NCBI GenBank assembly: GCA_022564295.1
Contig: JADFLR010000002.1
Span: 1 to 64,000 of the forward strand
DNA length: 64,000 nt
DNA from: Bacteroidota bacterium
GTDB taxonomy: Bacteria; Bacteroidota; Ignavibacteria; Ignavibacteriales; Ignavibacteriaceae
Direction of reading: 5' to 3'
Shown: positions 1 to 8,599 of the stretch, piece after piece
Numbering within the stretch: position 1 is the stretch's first letter
Layout: each line of letters opens with the position of its first letter
The notes under the pieces: model-generated
Database searches by the model: none
Told to the model about the DNA's origin: nothing
What the model saw: the letters and a program-made list of their open reading frames with translations, nothing else
Translations under genes and position numbers: made by a program

Positions 1-2
1 GG

Positions 3-305
3 CTACTTCAAAATGGAGTATATGTATTTAGAAGTGCCTTCTCAACGACTCATGAGGAGGAGGCTAAAAGAATGGGTATCGAGAATGCAATTATAACCGC
101 ACAAAAAGAAGCGGAAATATTTGCTGAGAATATTGGTATGAAGGTTTCACGCATTGTGGGAGTAGAAGCAATAGTAAGAGAAGGATTACATAGCGAAGGT
201 GTATACATGACTGTGTCAACCTCAAGAGATGTATTATTCGATATTCCACAATCATTTCAAGCGAGAACTAAAATAAAGATTAAGTTTGCATTAGTTAGTA
301 AATAA
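3..305 (+). CDS. SIMPL-domain protein, C-terminal part (cut by window start)
   Basis: The reading frame is open from the first bases of the window, so the gene starts outside it; the internal ATG at 72 is probably not the real start. The visible 100 residues have the pattern of the C-terminal half of SIMPL (DUF541) proteins: an alanine-rich helix (AIITAQKEAEIFAENIG) followed by strands ending in KIKIKFAL. A paralogous gene lies at 3988-4686, with a matching helix and a shared GLHS segment. SIMPL proteins are usually periplasmic and of poorly known role. An attC site follows the stop within a few bases, so this is a cassette gene. Confidence 0.7.
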   Translation, partial: LLQNGVYVFRSAFSTTHEEEAKRMGIENAIITAQKEAEIFAENIGMKVSRIVGVEAIVREGLHSEGVYMTVSTSRDVLFDIPQSFQARTKIKIKFALVSK

Positions 306-310
306 TGTTT

Positions 311-494
311 GTATAACCCGCAACTCAAAGCGACCGCCTGTTTTATTTGGCGATTTTTTGATTTTATGAGTTGGTGATCTGTTTGAGTTTATTATAAGTG
401 AGATTAGTTAACAAAGTAAAAAATAAATTTGGCTTGCATTAAAAATGCTGCCCTGTAATAATGGGTGGCGCTTTAGTTGCAATGCCATTATAAG
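311..494 (+). other. attC site 1
   Basis: The left arm begins GTATAACCCGCAACTCAAAG and the right arm is GGTGGCGCTTTAGTTGCAATGCC followed by ATTATAA. The arms are imperfect inverted repeats with unpaired bases, as in attC sites. The final box ATTATAA departs from the usual GTTRRRY, so it may be weak. The interior resembles the sites at 1290-1397 and 35951-36178. Confidence 0.8.
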
Positions 495-752
495 CAGAAG
501 AATTACTATCTGCTTCATTGTTTATCTTTTTTGGCTATAAAGCTGCAAATATATAAAATATATAGTTGATGGCTATCTATAGTTTTGCAACAATATTTAG
601 TGGCGCTGCTGGATACGTATTTTGATATTTTAATTTGAATTAGTTGAAGTTAGTATTGAGTAGCCATTATAAAAATAGATTTTACAATAGCAATAATATC
701 AGTTTAGACGTTTCCTGTTTAGTATGGTTTAATGAGTTAAAGGGATTGTTCT
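495..752. other. gap with no recognised gene
   Basis: This is the 5' part of the second cassette. It is AT-rich, has no convincing reading frame, and could hold the promoter of the lipoprotein gene that follows; no certain promoter motif was seen. Confidence 0.4.
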
Positions 753-1244
753 ATGAATCTTCTGCAGCGACCTAATATTTTTGTTTGGGGAGTCTTCATC
801 CTATTTCTTCAGAATTGTGGGGGAGAGACCCTTAGTCCGAACAAGGGATGTACCGAGATCGGCTGTACAAGTGGGTATGTGCTTGTCCTCCAACCAGTAG
901 ATTCTCTGTTTCAACAGGGTAGATACGACGTACACCTTACACCAGAAGGAGAAGAAACCAGTTCTTGTTTTTTTGTAGTAACTAATAGCACAATCGAGTG
1001 CGCTTCAGGGCATTGCATTACCCAAGAGAGTTGTAACGCAGTGTACATGGTGGGCTATATCTATCCCGACAAGGTATACATTGGATATCCAGTCATAAAT
1101 GCAAGTCTCGTAGTTGAGGTTAAACGTGACGATGTCACAATTACGAGAACTACTTTCGATCCATCATACGAGATTGTGCAGCCCAATGGACCGGGGTGCC
1201 CACCGGTATGTCAGGTGGCACAGAACGTCGTGTTTGTGGAATAG
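753..1244 (+). CDS. Cys-rich lipoprotein, unknown function
   Basis: A 163-residue protein with an N-terminal hydrophobic stretch ending in LFLQNC, a plausible lipobox, so probably a lipoprotein. The mature part has about ten further cysteines (for example CTEIGC, CASGHC, CPPVC), which suggests disulfide bonds outside the cytoplasm. No family was recognised. Start chosen at the ATG after AAAGGG. Its base composition is visibly richer in G and C than the neighbouring cassettes, consistent with a different origin. The attC that should follow has lost its left arm. Confidence 0.65.
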   Translation: MNLLQRPNIFVWGVFILFLQNCGGETLSPNKGCTEIGCTSGYVLVLQPVDSLFQQGRYDVHLTPEGEETSSCFFVVTNSTIECASGHCITQESCNAVYMVGYIYPDKVYIGYPVINASLVVEVKRDDVTITRTTFDPSYEIVQPNGPGCPPVCQVAQNVVFVE

Positions 1245-1289
1245 GATTCTCCATCAAAGCACATCTGGAGTTTCGTGAGGAAGTAACTT

Positions 1290-1397
1290 GTTTTTGTAAG
1301 TGTGATTAATTAACATAGATTAAAAATAAAATTGGCCTGCACTAAAAATGCTGTCATTGTTTTTCTTGGCGGCGCTTTAGTTGCAAGGCCGTTATAC
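1290..1397 (+). other. attC site 2 (left arm missing)
   Basis: The right arm GGCGGCGCTTTAGTTGCAAG with GTTATAC is typical, and the interior is nearly the same as in the site at 35951-36178. The expected left arm after the stop codon at 1244 is absent, so the site is probably no longer active. Confidence 0.7.
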
Positions 1398-1429
1398 GCA
1401 AAGAAATATTAACAAATGGATTTATATAA

Positions 1430-2026
1430 ATGAATATTTTTGAAAGAAATGAATTTTGGGCATTAATTGGAGTAATAATAGGTTATGTTCTCACCGAACT
1501 TACTCGATTTATCAGGACATTCAAAGAGAAAAGAAATCTAAGAAAAGCACTTTTTGATGAATTAGAAATTAATTATTTCTTATTGGAACATAAAAAAGAT
1601 ACGTTAACAAATATTCTAAATGCAATAGAAAAAAAAGAAGTTTTATCTGGTATATCCGTTAATGCCGCACGTGCTGTTTATGAAAGTCATACATCATCAA
1701 TTATTTTGTTGTTAGAACCAATTGAGAGAGATCTAATTCAAAACATATACTCACGATTAGAAATCATAGATACTTATTTAGACAATTTTGAAAACGAAAT
1801 AATAACTGCTATTAAAGACAATATTGCAAATGATCCTTGGGCTGTCTATAAATCGAGGTCTGCAGATATGAAAGATAATTGTGAAATTATTCAAGAATAT
1901 ATTAAGTCGGCATTGGATAAAGTACCATTGGACATTTATGAAAGAAAGAGTGAAATCCCAATTGAAGAAAGAAGTTTTGCTGGTGTAGTTACTCCTGAAT
2001 TGGTTCGTAAACAACGTGGCGCCTAA
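1430..2026 (+). CDS. Membrane-anchored protein, unknown function
   Basis: 198 residues. One transmembrane segment near the N-terminus (about residues 8-25, WALIGVIIGYVLTELTRF) is followed by a basic stretch and a long, mostly helical soluble domain rich in Glu, Lys and Ile. This layout suggests a single-span anchor with a cytoplasmic helical domain. No family was recognised. The stop codon TAA lies inside the GCCTAAC box of the following attC, a common arrangement in tightly packed cassettes. Confidence 0.65.
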   Translation: MNIFERNEFWALIGVIIGYVLTELTRFIRTFKEKRNLRKALFDELEINYFLLEHKKDTLTNILNAIEKKEVLSGISVNAARAVYESHTSSIILLLEPIERDLIQNIYSRLEIIDTYLDNFENEIITAIKDNIANDPWAVYKSRSADMKDNCEIIQEYIKSALDKVPLDIYERKSEIPIEERSFAGVVTPELVRKQRGA

Positions 2027-2240
2027 CCAACAACTCAAAGCGACCGCGAAAACAAAGCGTTCGTTTCGAGTATTAAAAAGTTTATAAACAAGTTCGGCTT
2101 TTTGCTGGGCGGAAATAAGTTAAATAATCATTGTTACAGCTCGTTGCGTGGCTGACGCTATCCGCCGCGGCGGATTGGCATTTGCATTTTAGTGCTGCAT
2201 TGTAATTATGGGCGGCGCATTAGTTGCAAGGCCGTTATAC
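2020..2240 (+). other. attC site 3
   Basis: Left arm GCCTAACCAACAACTCAAAG, right arm GGCGGCGCATTAGTTGCAAGG, end box GTTATAC. The interior carries the conserved CAGCTCGTTGCGTGGCTGACGC segment and the palindrome TCCGCCGCGGCGGA at about 2159-2173, which here replaces the partner ACGCAACGG arm found in related sites. Confidence 0.9.
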
Positions 2241-2266
2241 CTATTGTTAAAATATTATTTACTTAA

Positions 2267-2718
2267 ATGAAGCGACTATATTTTTATCTCTTAATTATTT
2301 TTTTATTTACACACTGTTCAAGCACCATAATGATACCAGAGAAAAATGATTTTTTGAGCAATCTTAATAAAATAAATTACCTCGGTAGCTATAATCAATC
2401 AAAGGTTTTTTTATAGACATTTCCAAAGATTCTTTAATTTTTACTAATTATGAAAACGATAGCACATACCATATTTCAATAGATCAACTTTCTAAAATAA
2501 TTATAAAAGATAACACTGCTAGTATTATGGGAGGGCTATGGATCGGGCTTGGGAGTGCAACATTAGCAATACTGGTAAGTACAATGACAGAGTGCAAAAC
2601 TTGTCACCCGAATACCGGACCATTTATTGTCGGGGCAATTGCTGCTATAGTCGGATATATTTATGGTTACAATTATACTGGTGAAAAGGAATTTTTATTT
2701 ATCAGTACATTACACTAA
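2267..2718 (+). pseudogene. Frameshifted glycine-zipper lipoprotein
   Basis: The ATG at 2267 opens a signal peptide with lipobox FTHC, but the frame stops after about 47 codons at TAG (2414-2416), just after a run of seven T at about 2407-2413. One extra T would join it to the downstream frame, which runs through IDISKDSLIFTNYEND to a glycine-rich membrane-like segment (GLWIGLGSATLAILV) and ends at 2718. So this is one gene broken by a single base in a homopolymer. It may be a true loss, a phase-variable tract or a sequencing error. Function unknown; a cassette gene. Confidence 0.65.
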
Positions 2719-2723
2719 AATAG

Positions 2724-2911
2724 GTATAACCAGCAACTCAAAGCAACCGCACTACTGGTGCGGGGCTCATTTAATTTATTTGCTTTGTTGTGGTTATGCA
2801 GCATTGTTGTTAATGTTTATTAGTTAATTAAATATTTTTATTAAATAATTATTTATATGTAAATAAATCATCGCTGTTTTGGGCGGCGCTTTAGTTGCAT
2901 TGCCGTTATAT
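2724..2911 (+). other. attC site 4
   Basis: Left arm GTATAACCAGCAACTCAAAG, right arm GGCGGCGCTTTAGTTGCATTG, end box GTTATAT. The next gene's ATG at 2910 overlaps the end box. Confidence 0.9.
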
Positions 2912-3737
2912 GTCAAAAGTTATGGAAGATTACATTAGTATTTTTAAAGATATTCATTTTCATCTACGTAAAATGGGAAGGCTTATTTCTGGAATCTCTT
3001 TTAGCGAGAAGGATGATAAAGTTGAATTATATGGCTTGGTTTCTTTGAATTTGTGCAAACAACAAACAGAGGCAATATACCTACTTTTAGAAAAAAAATT
3101 GTATCCAAGTGTATTAATGCTAGTAAGAAACATTTTTGAGTCCTTTTTTGATTTTCAATGGATACTGCGAGCTGAAACCAAAGAGGAGAAAATTGAGAGG
3201 GCAAATCAACTAGAAGGGAAATCTTTCAATGATATTGAAAAAGAATTAAATGTTATGAAGGAAGATTCACAATCTTCTGATCCAATTTGGAAATCAGAAA
3301 TGTATCAGGATAAAGAAGAGTTTTTGGAGTTGCTAAAAACACATTACCCTGAATTAGTTATTGATATTGATGGTAAGAAAAAGTTTAAAGAGCCAAAAGA
3401 GCATTCATTCGAAAATAGGCTAAATAGAATGGAAAGATTAAAATTTTATAGCATTTATCGTTTTACATCTGCTTTTGTTCATCCCTCACCATTAATTCGT
3501 GATGTTGTTTTACTGAGAGAAGGTTCTGATAAAACACCTTTGCAAATTCTTGAACCACATCTTTATGAAATCTTAGACTATTGTCTTTTCTTGATATATG
3601 GAATTGCTAATAATTTAATTAAAGTATTGGACAGTAGAATTGATTCTAAAAAAGAGGATATCAACAAAATACTAACTGGTATTTTCATGCGAATTAAAAA
3701 TTCTAATGCTGGTTTATTAATAAATGGTGCCATATAA
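2910..3737 (+). CDS. DUF5677-like protein, possibly HEPN-related
   Basis: About 275 residues, all-alpha and soluble. The segments TEAIYLLLEKKLYPSVLMLV and RNIFESFFDFQWIL, and a later SAFVHPSP, resemble DUF5677 proteins, which are predicted helical and often sit in defence or mobile regions. The assignment is from memory of the family pattern and is moderate. The ATG at 2910 lies in the end box of attC 4; the ATG at 2922 (MEDYISIF) is an alternative start. A second protein of similar style lies at 27173-27832 in the other cassette region. Confidence 0.6.
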   Translation: MSKVMEDYISIFKDIHFHLRKMGRLISGISFSEKDDKVELYGLVSLNLCKQQTEAIYLLLEKKLYPSVLMLVRNIFESFFDFQWILRAETKEEKIERANQLEGKSFNDIEKELNVMKEDSQSSDPIWKSEMYQDKEEFLELLKTHYPELVIDIDGKKKFKEPKEHSFENRLNRMERLKFYSIYRFTSAFVHPSPLIRDVVLLREGSDKTPLQILEPHLYEILDYCLFLIYGIANNLIKVLDSRIDSKKEDINKILTGIFMRIKNSNAGLLINGAI

Positions 3738-3970
3738 CCCGCAACTCAAAGCGACCGCGAAAACAAAGCGCTCATTTTGAGTATTAAAAAGTTTATAAAC
3801 AAGTTCAGCATTTTGTTGAGCGTAAATAAGTTAAATAATCATTGTTACAGCTCGTTGCGTGGCTTACGCAAATATACGCAACGGCTGTTAATCCGCCGCG
3901 GCGGATTGGCATTTGTGGCTAATGTGGCGTAGCAGTTTTGGGCGGCGCTTTAGTTGCAACGCCGTTATAC
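3732..3970 (+). other. attC site 5
   Basis: Left arm ATATAACCCGCAACTCAAAG overlaps the stop of the previous gene; the right arm GGCGGCGCTTTAGTTGCAACG ends in GTTATAC. The interior has paired GTTGCGT and ACGCAAC segments forming a second stem, plus a TCCGCCGCGGCGGA palindrome. Confidence 0.9.
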
Positions 3971-3987
3971 ACCATAATGGAGATAGT

Positions 3988-4686
3988 ATGAAACTTAAAC
4001 TTTTTTTTCTTTGTGTTGTATTTTCTTTAAATCTATTTGCTCAAGATTACCTTGGGGATAACAAATTAGTAGTAATTGGCAATTCTAAATTAATTGTGGA
4101 ATCTGATCGGGCATCTTTTAAATATAAAATAATTGAATATGGTTCAGATTTGAGAGAAGCTGTCCAAAAAGCAAAAGATAAGGTAAGCTTCACTGTTCAA
4201 ATCTTAAATAAATATGGTATATCTAATTCTAATATTAGCACATCTTTTTTTAAAAGTGGGGAAAATGCTGGAGGAGGTTTATTTCTTTCATCGAGCGAAG
4301 ATTTTAAAACGATTATTGAGACTTATGTAATTGTTGATAGTTTACAGTTACTTGAAGATGTGATACTTGCATTAAGCGAAGCTAAAATATATGATATATA
4401 TAATGTAAATTTCTCATTGCATCACTTCGAGATGTACGATAAAAAAGTTAGGGAATTAGCAATTGAAGATGCTAAAAACAAAGCGCAAGAAATTGCAAAT
4501 GGTTTTGGTGTTAAAATAAAAAAAGCAATCTATATTGAGGAGAGCAAAATTAGGAAAAGTTATCCAAATCCATTTAATCCATCAACTAATATAGGAGTGA
4601 CCTTAATGGAGATCTCAAGAGGAGGTCTGCATTCAAAACCAATTAAATTAACTAATCAAATCAAAGTAGTTTTTGAAATTGAATAA
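3988..4686 (+). CDS. SIMPL-domain (DUF541) periplasmic protein
   Basis: 232 residues from the ATG at 3988, which follows GGAGATAGT. A signal peptide ends around LNLFAQ. The body has the SIMPL pattern: early strands (LVVIGNSKLIVESDRASFKY), a helix (LREAVQKAKDKV), and an alanine/lysine-rich helix near residue 165 (LAIEDAKNKAQEIANGFGVK). Oddly, the region after it contains YPNPFNPSTN, which looks like a type IX sorting motif, but it is internal and followed by only about 35 residues ending in the usual last SIMPL strand. It is a paralog of the partial gene at the window start. Confidence 0.75.
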   Translation: MKLKLFFLCVVFSLNLFAQDYLGDNKLVVIGNSKLIVESDRASFKYKIIEYGSDLREAVQKAKDKVSFTVQILNKYGISNSNISTSFFKSGENAGGGLFLSSSEDFKTIIETYVIVDSLQLLEDVILALSEAKIYDIYNVNFSLHHFEMYDKKVRELAIEDAKNKAQEIANGFGVKIKKAIYIEESKIRKSYPNPFNPSTNIGVTLMEISRGGLHSKPIKLTNQIKVVFEIE

Positions 4687-4696
4687 GAACACTGGT

Positions 4697-4954
4697 GTAT
4701 AACCCGCAACTCAAAGCGACCGCGAAAACGGTTTGGCATTTTAAGGTTTTTAGAGTTTAATAAATTCGTTCAGCATTTTGTTGGACATAACATAATAATT
4801 AATCATTGTTACAGCTCGTTGCGTGGCTGACGCTAATCCTCCAGAGGCGGACAGGTTTACGCAACGGCTGTTAATCCGCCGCGGCGGATTGGCATTTGCA
4901 TTTTAGTGCTGCATTGTAATTATGGGCGGCGCATTAGTTGCAAGGCCGTTAGGA
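4697..4954 (+). other. attC site 6
   Basis: Left arm GTATAACCCGCAACTCAAAG, right arm GGCGGCGCATTAGTTGCAAGG, end box GTTAGGA. At 258 bp this is the longest site here, enlarged by two palindrome insertions (around 4844-4857 and 4875-4889). Confidence 0.9.
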
Positions 4955-4986
4955 CGATAATATTAGTAAAATTTTAGGAGGTTAAA

Positions 4987-5667
4987 ATGAATTATTATTA
5001 TTTATTATTTACCTTCATATTGTTTTTAATTATTCTTAATGAAGGATGTAATATAATTGAATCAGAAGGTGTTTCTTCTGATTTCGAATCTGGTTACTAT
5101 TACACAACTACAAAGGGAAATATAACTTTATACAGAAGCAAATTAATCATTGCTGTAGAATTTGAAAGCAGTGTTACCGCCGAAGAAGCTAAAGGTATTA
5201 TTCATACATATAATCTTGAGCCAATAAAAATGTTTGAGAATACAGCTTATGGAGATGATTGGGAAAAACTTATTGAAGATGGTATTGTATTGATGAAATT
5301 ACCAAATGGAGCTAAGCTTGAAGATTATTTATCTTCTTTTCCAAAAGCAACAAATCAAAAATTTGGGGATATTCAAGAAATAAAATTCTGCTTACCTACT
5401 TTTGCATTCGATTCTGAAGGAGACCCTAGAAGTAGATTTATAATTAATGATGAAATAATAGTTTCAAGTAAAGTAGATAGTACCCTTACATTAAATATTC
5501 TTAATGATTATAATTTGATTTTTGTTCACAAGAATGAATGGTCGAAGTATAAATTCAAAGTATCTAGCAATTCTCCGGCAAATTCATTGTCAATTTCTAA
5601 TTCATTATATAAACATAGCGAGTTCAATTGGTCAACGCCAAATGGTTATGCTTATATCAGTCATTAA
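4987..5667 (+). CDS. Lipoprotein, unknown function
   Basis: 226 residues, with a good ribosome site (GGAGG) just upstream. The hydrophobic N-terminus ends in ILNEGC, a likely lipobox, so it is probably exported and lipid-anchored. The mature part is acidic and shows no motif I recognise; segments such as LIIAVEFESSVTAEEAKGII hint at an alpha/beta domain like those in inhibitor I9 propeptides, but this is weak. Cassette gene between attC sites 6 and 7. Confidence 0.65.
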   Translation: MNYYYLLFTFILFLIILNEGCNIIESEGVSSDFESGYYYTTTKGNITLYRSKLIIAVEFESSVTAEEAKGIIHTYNLEPIKMFENTAYGDDWEKLIEDGIVLMKLPNGAKLEDYLSSFPKATNQKFGDIQEIKFCLPTFAFDSEGDPRSRFIINDEIIVSSKVDSTLTLNILNDYNLIFVHKNEWSKYKFKVSSNSPANSLSISNSLYKHSEFNWSTPNGYAYISH

Positions 5668-5673
5668 GCATTG

Positions 5674-5920
5674 CCCTAACCAGCAACTCAAAGCGACCGC
5701 TAAATTAATGTGTTCATTTTGAGTATTATAAAGTTTATAAACAAGTTCAGCATTTTGTTGAGCGTAAATAAGTTAAATAATCATTGTTACAGCTCGTTGC
5801 GTGGCTGACGCTATCCGCCGCCGCGGACAGGTTTACGCAACGGCTGTTAATTTACTGGCATTTGTGGCTAAGGCAGCGTAGCTGTTTTGGGCGGACGCTT
5901 TAGTTGCAAGGCCGTTATAC
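5674..5920 (+). other. attC site 7
   Basis: Left arm CCCTAACCAGCAACTCAAAG, right arm GCGGACGCTTTAGTTGCAAGG, end box GTTATAC. The interior has the GTTGCGT/ACGCAAC stem and a CG-rich palindrome remnant. Confidence 0.9.
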
Positions 5921-5936
5921 AACAAAGGTGAATGAT

Positions 5937-6374
5937 ATGAAAACAAATAGTATAATTCTGAACTTTTTATTACTTTCATTTCTTCTTACAGGTTGTGACT
6001 TGCTAGATCAAAATCAAAATGTGGGCTTAAGTCTTGAACTTGAGAAATATACTTTTTTTGAAGCTGACACACTTAAGGGAGCTTTTACTGTTACAAATTT
6101 ATCGTCGAATATTATAAACTATAATTTTTCAACAAGTTGCCAATATGGACTAAAAATTCAAAGTGGAAGTGTTATATCAAGACAGTATCCTGAAGTATGT
6201 GCACAAGTTCTTACATCTTTAACATTAAAAAGTGGTGAGTCAAAACTGTATGAATTCCAACTGCTATTGGTAGATAATGACTATAATAATCTAATTAAAG
6301 GTAATTATGAAGTTGAAACGTTTTTGTTAAATAATAATTCATCAATTGTAAGTAAGTCAATTAAAATAAATTAA
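5937..6374 (+). CDS. BsuPI-like / Ig-like domain lipoprotein
   Basis: 145 residues from the ATG at 5937; the longer frame begins at a TTG inside the attC and is unlikely. The signal peptide ends in FLLTGC, a clear lipobox. The mature part (SLELEKYTFFEADTLKGAFTV, then VTNLSSN, then LKSGESKLYEFQL) has the beta-rich pattern of BsuPI-type intracellular proteinase inhibitor domains, often found in envelope lipoproteins. The domain call is moderate. Confidence 0.65.
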   Translation: MKTNSIILNFLLLSFLLTGCDLLDQNQNVGLSLELEKYTFFEADTLKGAFTVTNLSSNIINYNFSTSCQYGLKIQSGSVISRQYPEVCAQVLTSLTLKSGESKLYEFQLLLVDNDYNNLIKGNYEVETFLLNNNSSIVSKSIKIN

Positions 6375-6381
6375 GTATGTT

Positions 6382-6611
6382 GTATAACCCGCAACTCAAA
6401 GCGACCGCTAAAACAATGCGTTCATTTTGAGTATTAATAAGTTTATAAACAAGTTCAGCATTTTGTTGGGCGTAAATAAGTTAAATAATCATTGTTACAG
6501 CTCGTTGCGTGGCTGACGCTAAATTACGCAACGGCTGTTAAATTATGGGCTTTTGTATTTAAGTGCTGCATTGTAGTTATGGGCGGCGCTTTAGTTGCAA
6601 GGCCGTTATAC
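6382..6611 (+). other. attC site 8
   Basis: Left arm GTATAACCCGCAACTCAAAG, right arm GGCGGCGCTTTAGTTGCAAGG, end box GTTATAC. The interior GTTGCGT/ACGCAAC stem is intact and has no palindrome insertion, so it may show the ancestral form. Confidence 0.92.
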
Positions 6612-6624
6612 AATTTTGAGAAAT

Positions 6625-7320
6625 ATGGATATTAATGCAACTGGAGAATTTTTACTACCTGGGAAATTTCCTAAAAAAACCGAAGATGAACATTTTGAAC
6701 GTTATATGTTTGCGTCAAAAAGAGTTAAAGAAAAAAAAGTTTTGGATATTGCCTGTGGTGTTGGGTATGGCTGTGAAATATATTCTGAATCTGGAGCTAA
6801 ACATGTTGTAGGCGTTGATATATTAAAAAGCAATATTGAATATGCTGAATCTAAATATTCAGCGGCAAATATTTCCTTTATTGAAAAAAATATATATGAA
6901 ATTGATTATAAAGAAGAGTTCGATGTTATAACAAGTTTTGAAACAATAGAGCATATAGAAAATGACTCTTTAGTTTTGAAGAAATTATATAATGCTCTTA
7001 AAAATGATGGAATATTAATGATTTCAACTCCGAATAGGAAAATTACATCACCAGACACAAAATCAATAAACGATAAACCTGCAAACGAATATCACACAAG
7101 AGAATATACACTAGGTGAATTTAAGAATTTAGTAAGCAAAAATGGATTTAGGGTAAAAAATGTATTTGGTCAAAGAAATCGACTATATTTCAAATTTAAT
7201 ACTATGAATAGAGTTATAAATAAATTTTTCAAACCTGACGAAAAGGGAAATTCTAAACTCAAAAAGAATGTTTTTACTCAAGCGAGATATTATACATTGG
7301 TGTTAGAAAAAATTGTATAA
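6625..7320 (+). CDS. SAM-dependent methyltransferase, class I
   Basis: 231 residues. The SAM-binding motif I is VLDIACGVGYGCEIYSESGA, followed by VVGVDI (acidic residue of motif II) and the post-II strands FDVITSFETIEHIEN and DGILMISTPNR. This is the methyltransferase type 11/23 pattern; the substrate cannot be read from sequence. Start chosen at the ATG at 6625 rather than the TTG inside the attC. The stop codon overlaps the GTATAAC box of the next attC. Confidence 0.88.
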   Translation: MDINATGEFLLPGKFPKKTEDEHFERYMFASKRVKEKKVLDIACGVGYGCEIYSESGAKHVVGVDILKSNIEYAESKYSAANISFIEKNIYEIDYKEEFDVITSFETIEHIENDSLVLKKLYNALKNDGILMISTPNRKITSPDTKSINDKPANEYHTREYTLGEFKNLVSKNGFRVKNVFGQRNRLYFKFNTMNRVINKFFKPDEKGNSKLKKNVFTQARYYTLVLEKIV

Positions 7321-7554
7321 CCCGCAACTCAAAGCGACCGCTAAATAAATGCGTTCATTTTGAGTATTATAAGGTTTGTAAACAAGTTCTGCATTTTGTT
7401 GAGCGTAAATAAGTTAAATAATCATTGTTACAGCTCGTTGCGTGGCTGACGCAAATCTACGCAACGGCTGTTAATCCGCCGCGGCGGATTGGTGTTTGCA
7501 TCTTAGTGCCGCGTTGTAATTTTGGGCGGCGCATTAGTTGCAAAGCCGTTATGT
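7315..7554 (+). other. attC site 9
   Basis: Left arm GTATAACCCGCAACTCAAAG, right arm GGCGGCGCATTAGTTGCAAAG, end box GTTATGT. It contains the inner GTTGCGT/ACGCAAC stem and a TCCGCCGCGGCGGA palindrome at about 7476-7490. Confidence 0.92.
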
Positions 7555-7582
7555 GCCATTTGTTTTGAAAGGATAAATAATA

Positions 7583-8356
7583 ATGTCAATTCTTGTTGTA
7601 GAGATTGTCTCAGAAGGAATGATCTTTGGAGCTGATAGGAATATCACAGTTACTTATACCGACGGGCGCGCGAACCAAGGAGTACCACAACGAAAAGTTG
7701 TAAAATGGCCAAATAACAATACGCTTTTAGGTTTTGTTGGAGCAGCAACAATCAATGGCCAACCAATCGAAAATTGGCTTCAAGGTGTCCAAGGAGACTT
7801 CCAAAATCTTACGACTCTTGAGCAGATGGCGCAGGAATTACGCAATAGAGTGGAAACACAACGAAGAATTGATGAAGGGACTAGACCTGCCGATGCAATG
7901 ATTATTCATCTTGGCGGATTTGAACAACGAAATGGAAATTGGATGCCTTATGTCTGGCACATCACAAATGCACATCGACTTGGCCAGTTTAGTTATCTTG
8001 ACATCGATAAGAATTACACTTGCACCGAACATATGTATGGACCATTAAAAGACATTGATCCAACAGAAGTACGAAAGCAATTAGGTGTTCAGGCTAAGCA
8101 ATTCAAACCTTTTTGGTTTCATCAAGGACTTGACCTTTTAACTTTTAATGTCTTAGAATCTTCAATCAAATCTTCTTTCAAATTACTATGTGAACAACAT
8201 CCCGATCATAGTATCCCAACCACGCTTGAAGAGTGGTCTAAGCATGTCAAAATGCAGATTCTTATGTATGGTGCATATTATGAAGCTTTTAGACCAGTTG
8301 GTCAAAGGTACGTCGGTGGCGGAGCTGATATTGAGTGTATTGCTTGGCCAATATAA
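7583..8356 (+). CDS. Possible proteasome-like Ntn-hydrolase-fold protein
   Basis: 257 residues. The N-terminus (MSILVVEIVSEGMIFGADRN, then KVVKWPNNNTLLGFVGAA) has the strand-turn-strand look of proteasome/HslV-type Ntn-hydrolase subunits, where a strand is followed by G-x-x-x-A-D-x-R. There is no obvious N-terminal Thr, Ser or Cys nucleophile at position 1 or 2 apart from Ser2, so activity is uncertain. The rest of the protein is not recognised. The start follows GAAAGGATAAATAATA. Cassette gene; function unknown. Confidence 0.55.
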   Translation: MSILVVEIVSEGMIFGADRNITVTYTDGRANQGVPQRKVVKWPNNNTLLGFVGAATINGQPIENWLQGVQGDFQNLTTLEQMAQELRNRVETQRRIDEGTRPADAMIIHLGGFEQRNGNWMPYVWHITNAHRLGQFSYLDIDKNYTCTEHMYGPLKDIDPTEVRKQLGVQAKQFKPFWFHQGLDLLTFNVLESSIKSSFKLLCEQHPDHSIPTTLEEWSKHVKMQILMYGAYYEAFRPVGQRYVGGGADIECIAWPI

Positions 8357-8370
8357 GAATTGCAAATGGC

Positions 8371-8583
8371 ACCTAACCAGCGGTTCAAGCTGACCGCGTT
8401 TTCGCTGCCGCGATTTTGATTTTATTTAGTTAGTAGTACCAATTTAATATTGTTGTTTAAGTTTTGATAAAAATGTTCCCCTGCCGAAATTCGTGGCGGG
8501 AACTTTTCAATAAATTATTGGCAGTTGCAAAAAGTTTGTCTTCGCAGTTCGGGGCGGACAGCTTAACCACAACGCCGTTATAC
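8371..8583 (+). other. attC site 10 (second family)
   Basis: Left arm ACCTAACCAGCGGTTCAAGC, right arm GGCGGACAGCTTAACCACAAC, end box GTTATAC. The interior (ATTATTGGCAGTTGCAAAAAG) matches the attC family also seen at 13717-13865, 15893-16040, 30720-30941 and 34275-34433. Confidence 0.85.
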
Positions 8584-8599
8584 TTATTAGGAATGTGAA

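Noticed and set aside
3988-4686. Calling the SIMPL protein a T9SS cargo because of YPNPFNPSTN
   Set aside because: The motif is internal and not followed by the conserved sorting-domain segments seen in true cargo proteins here.
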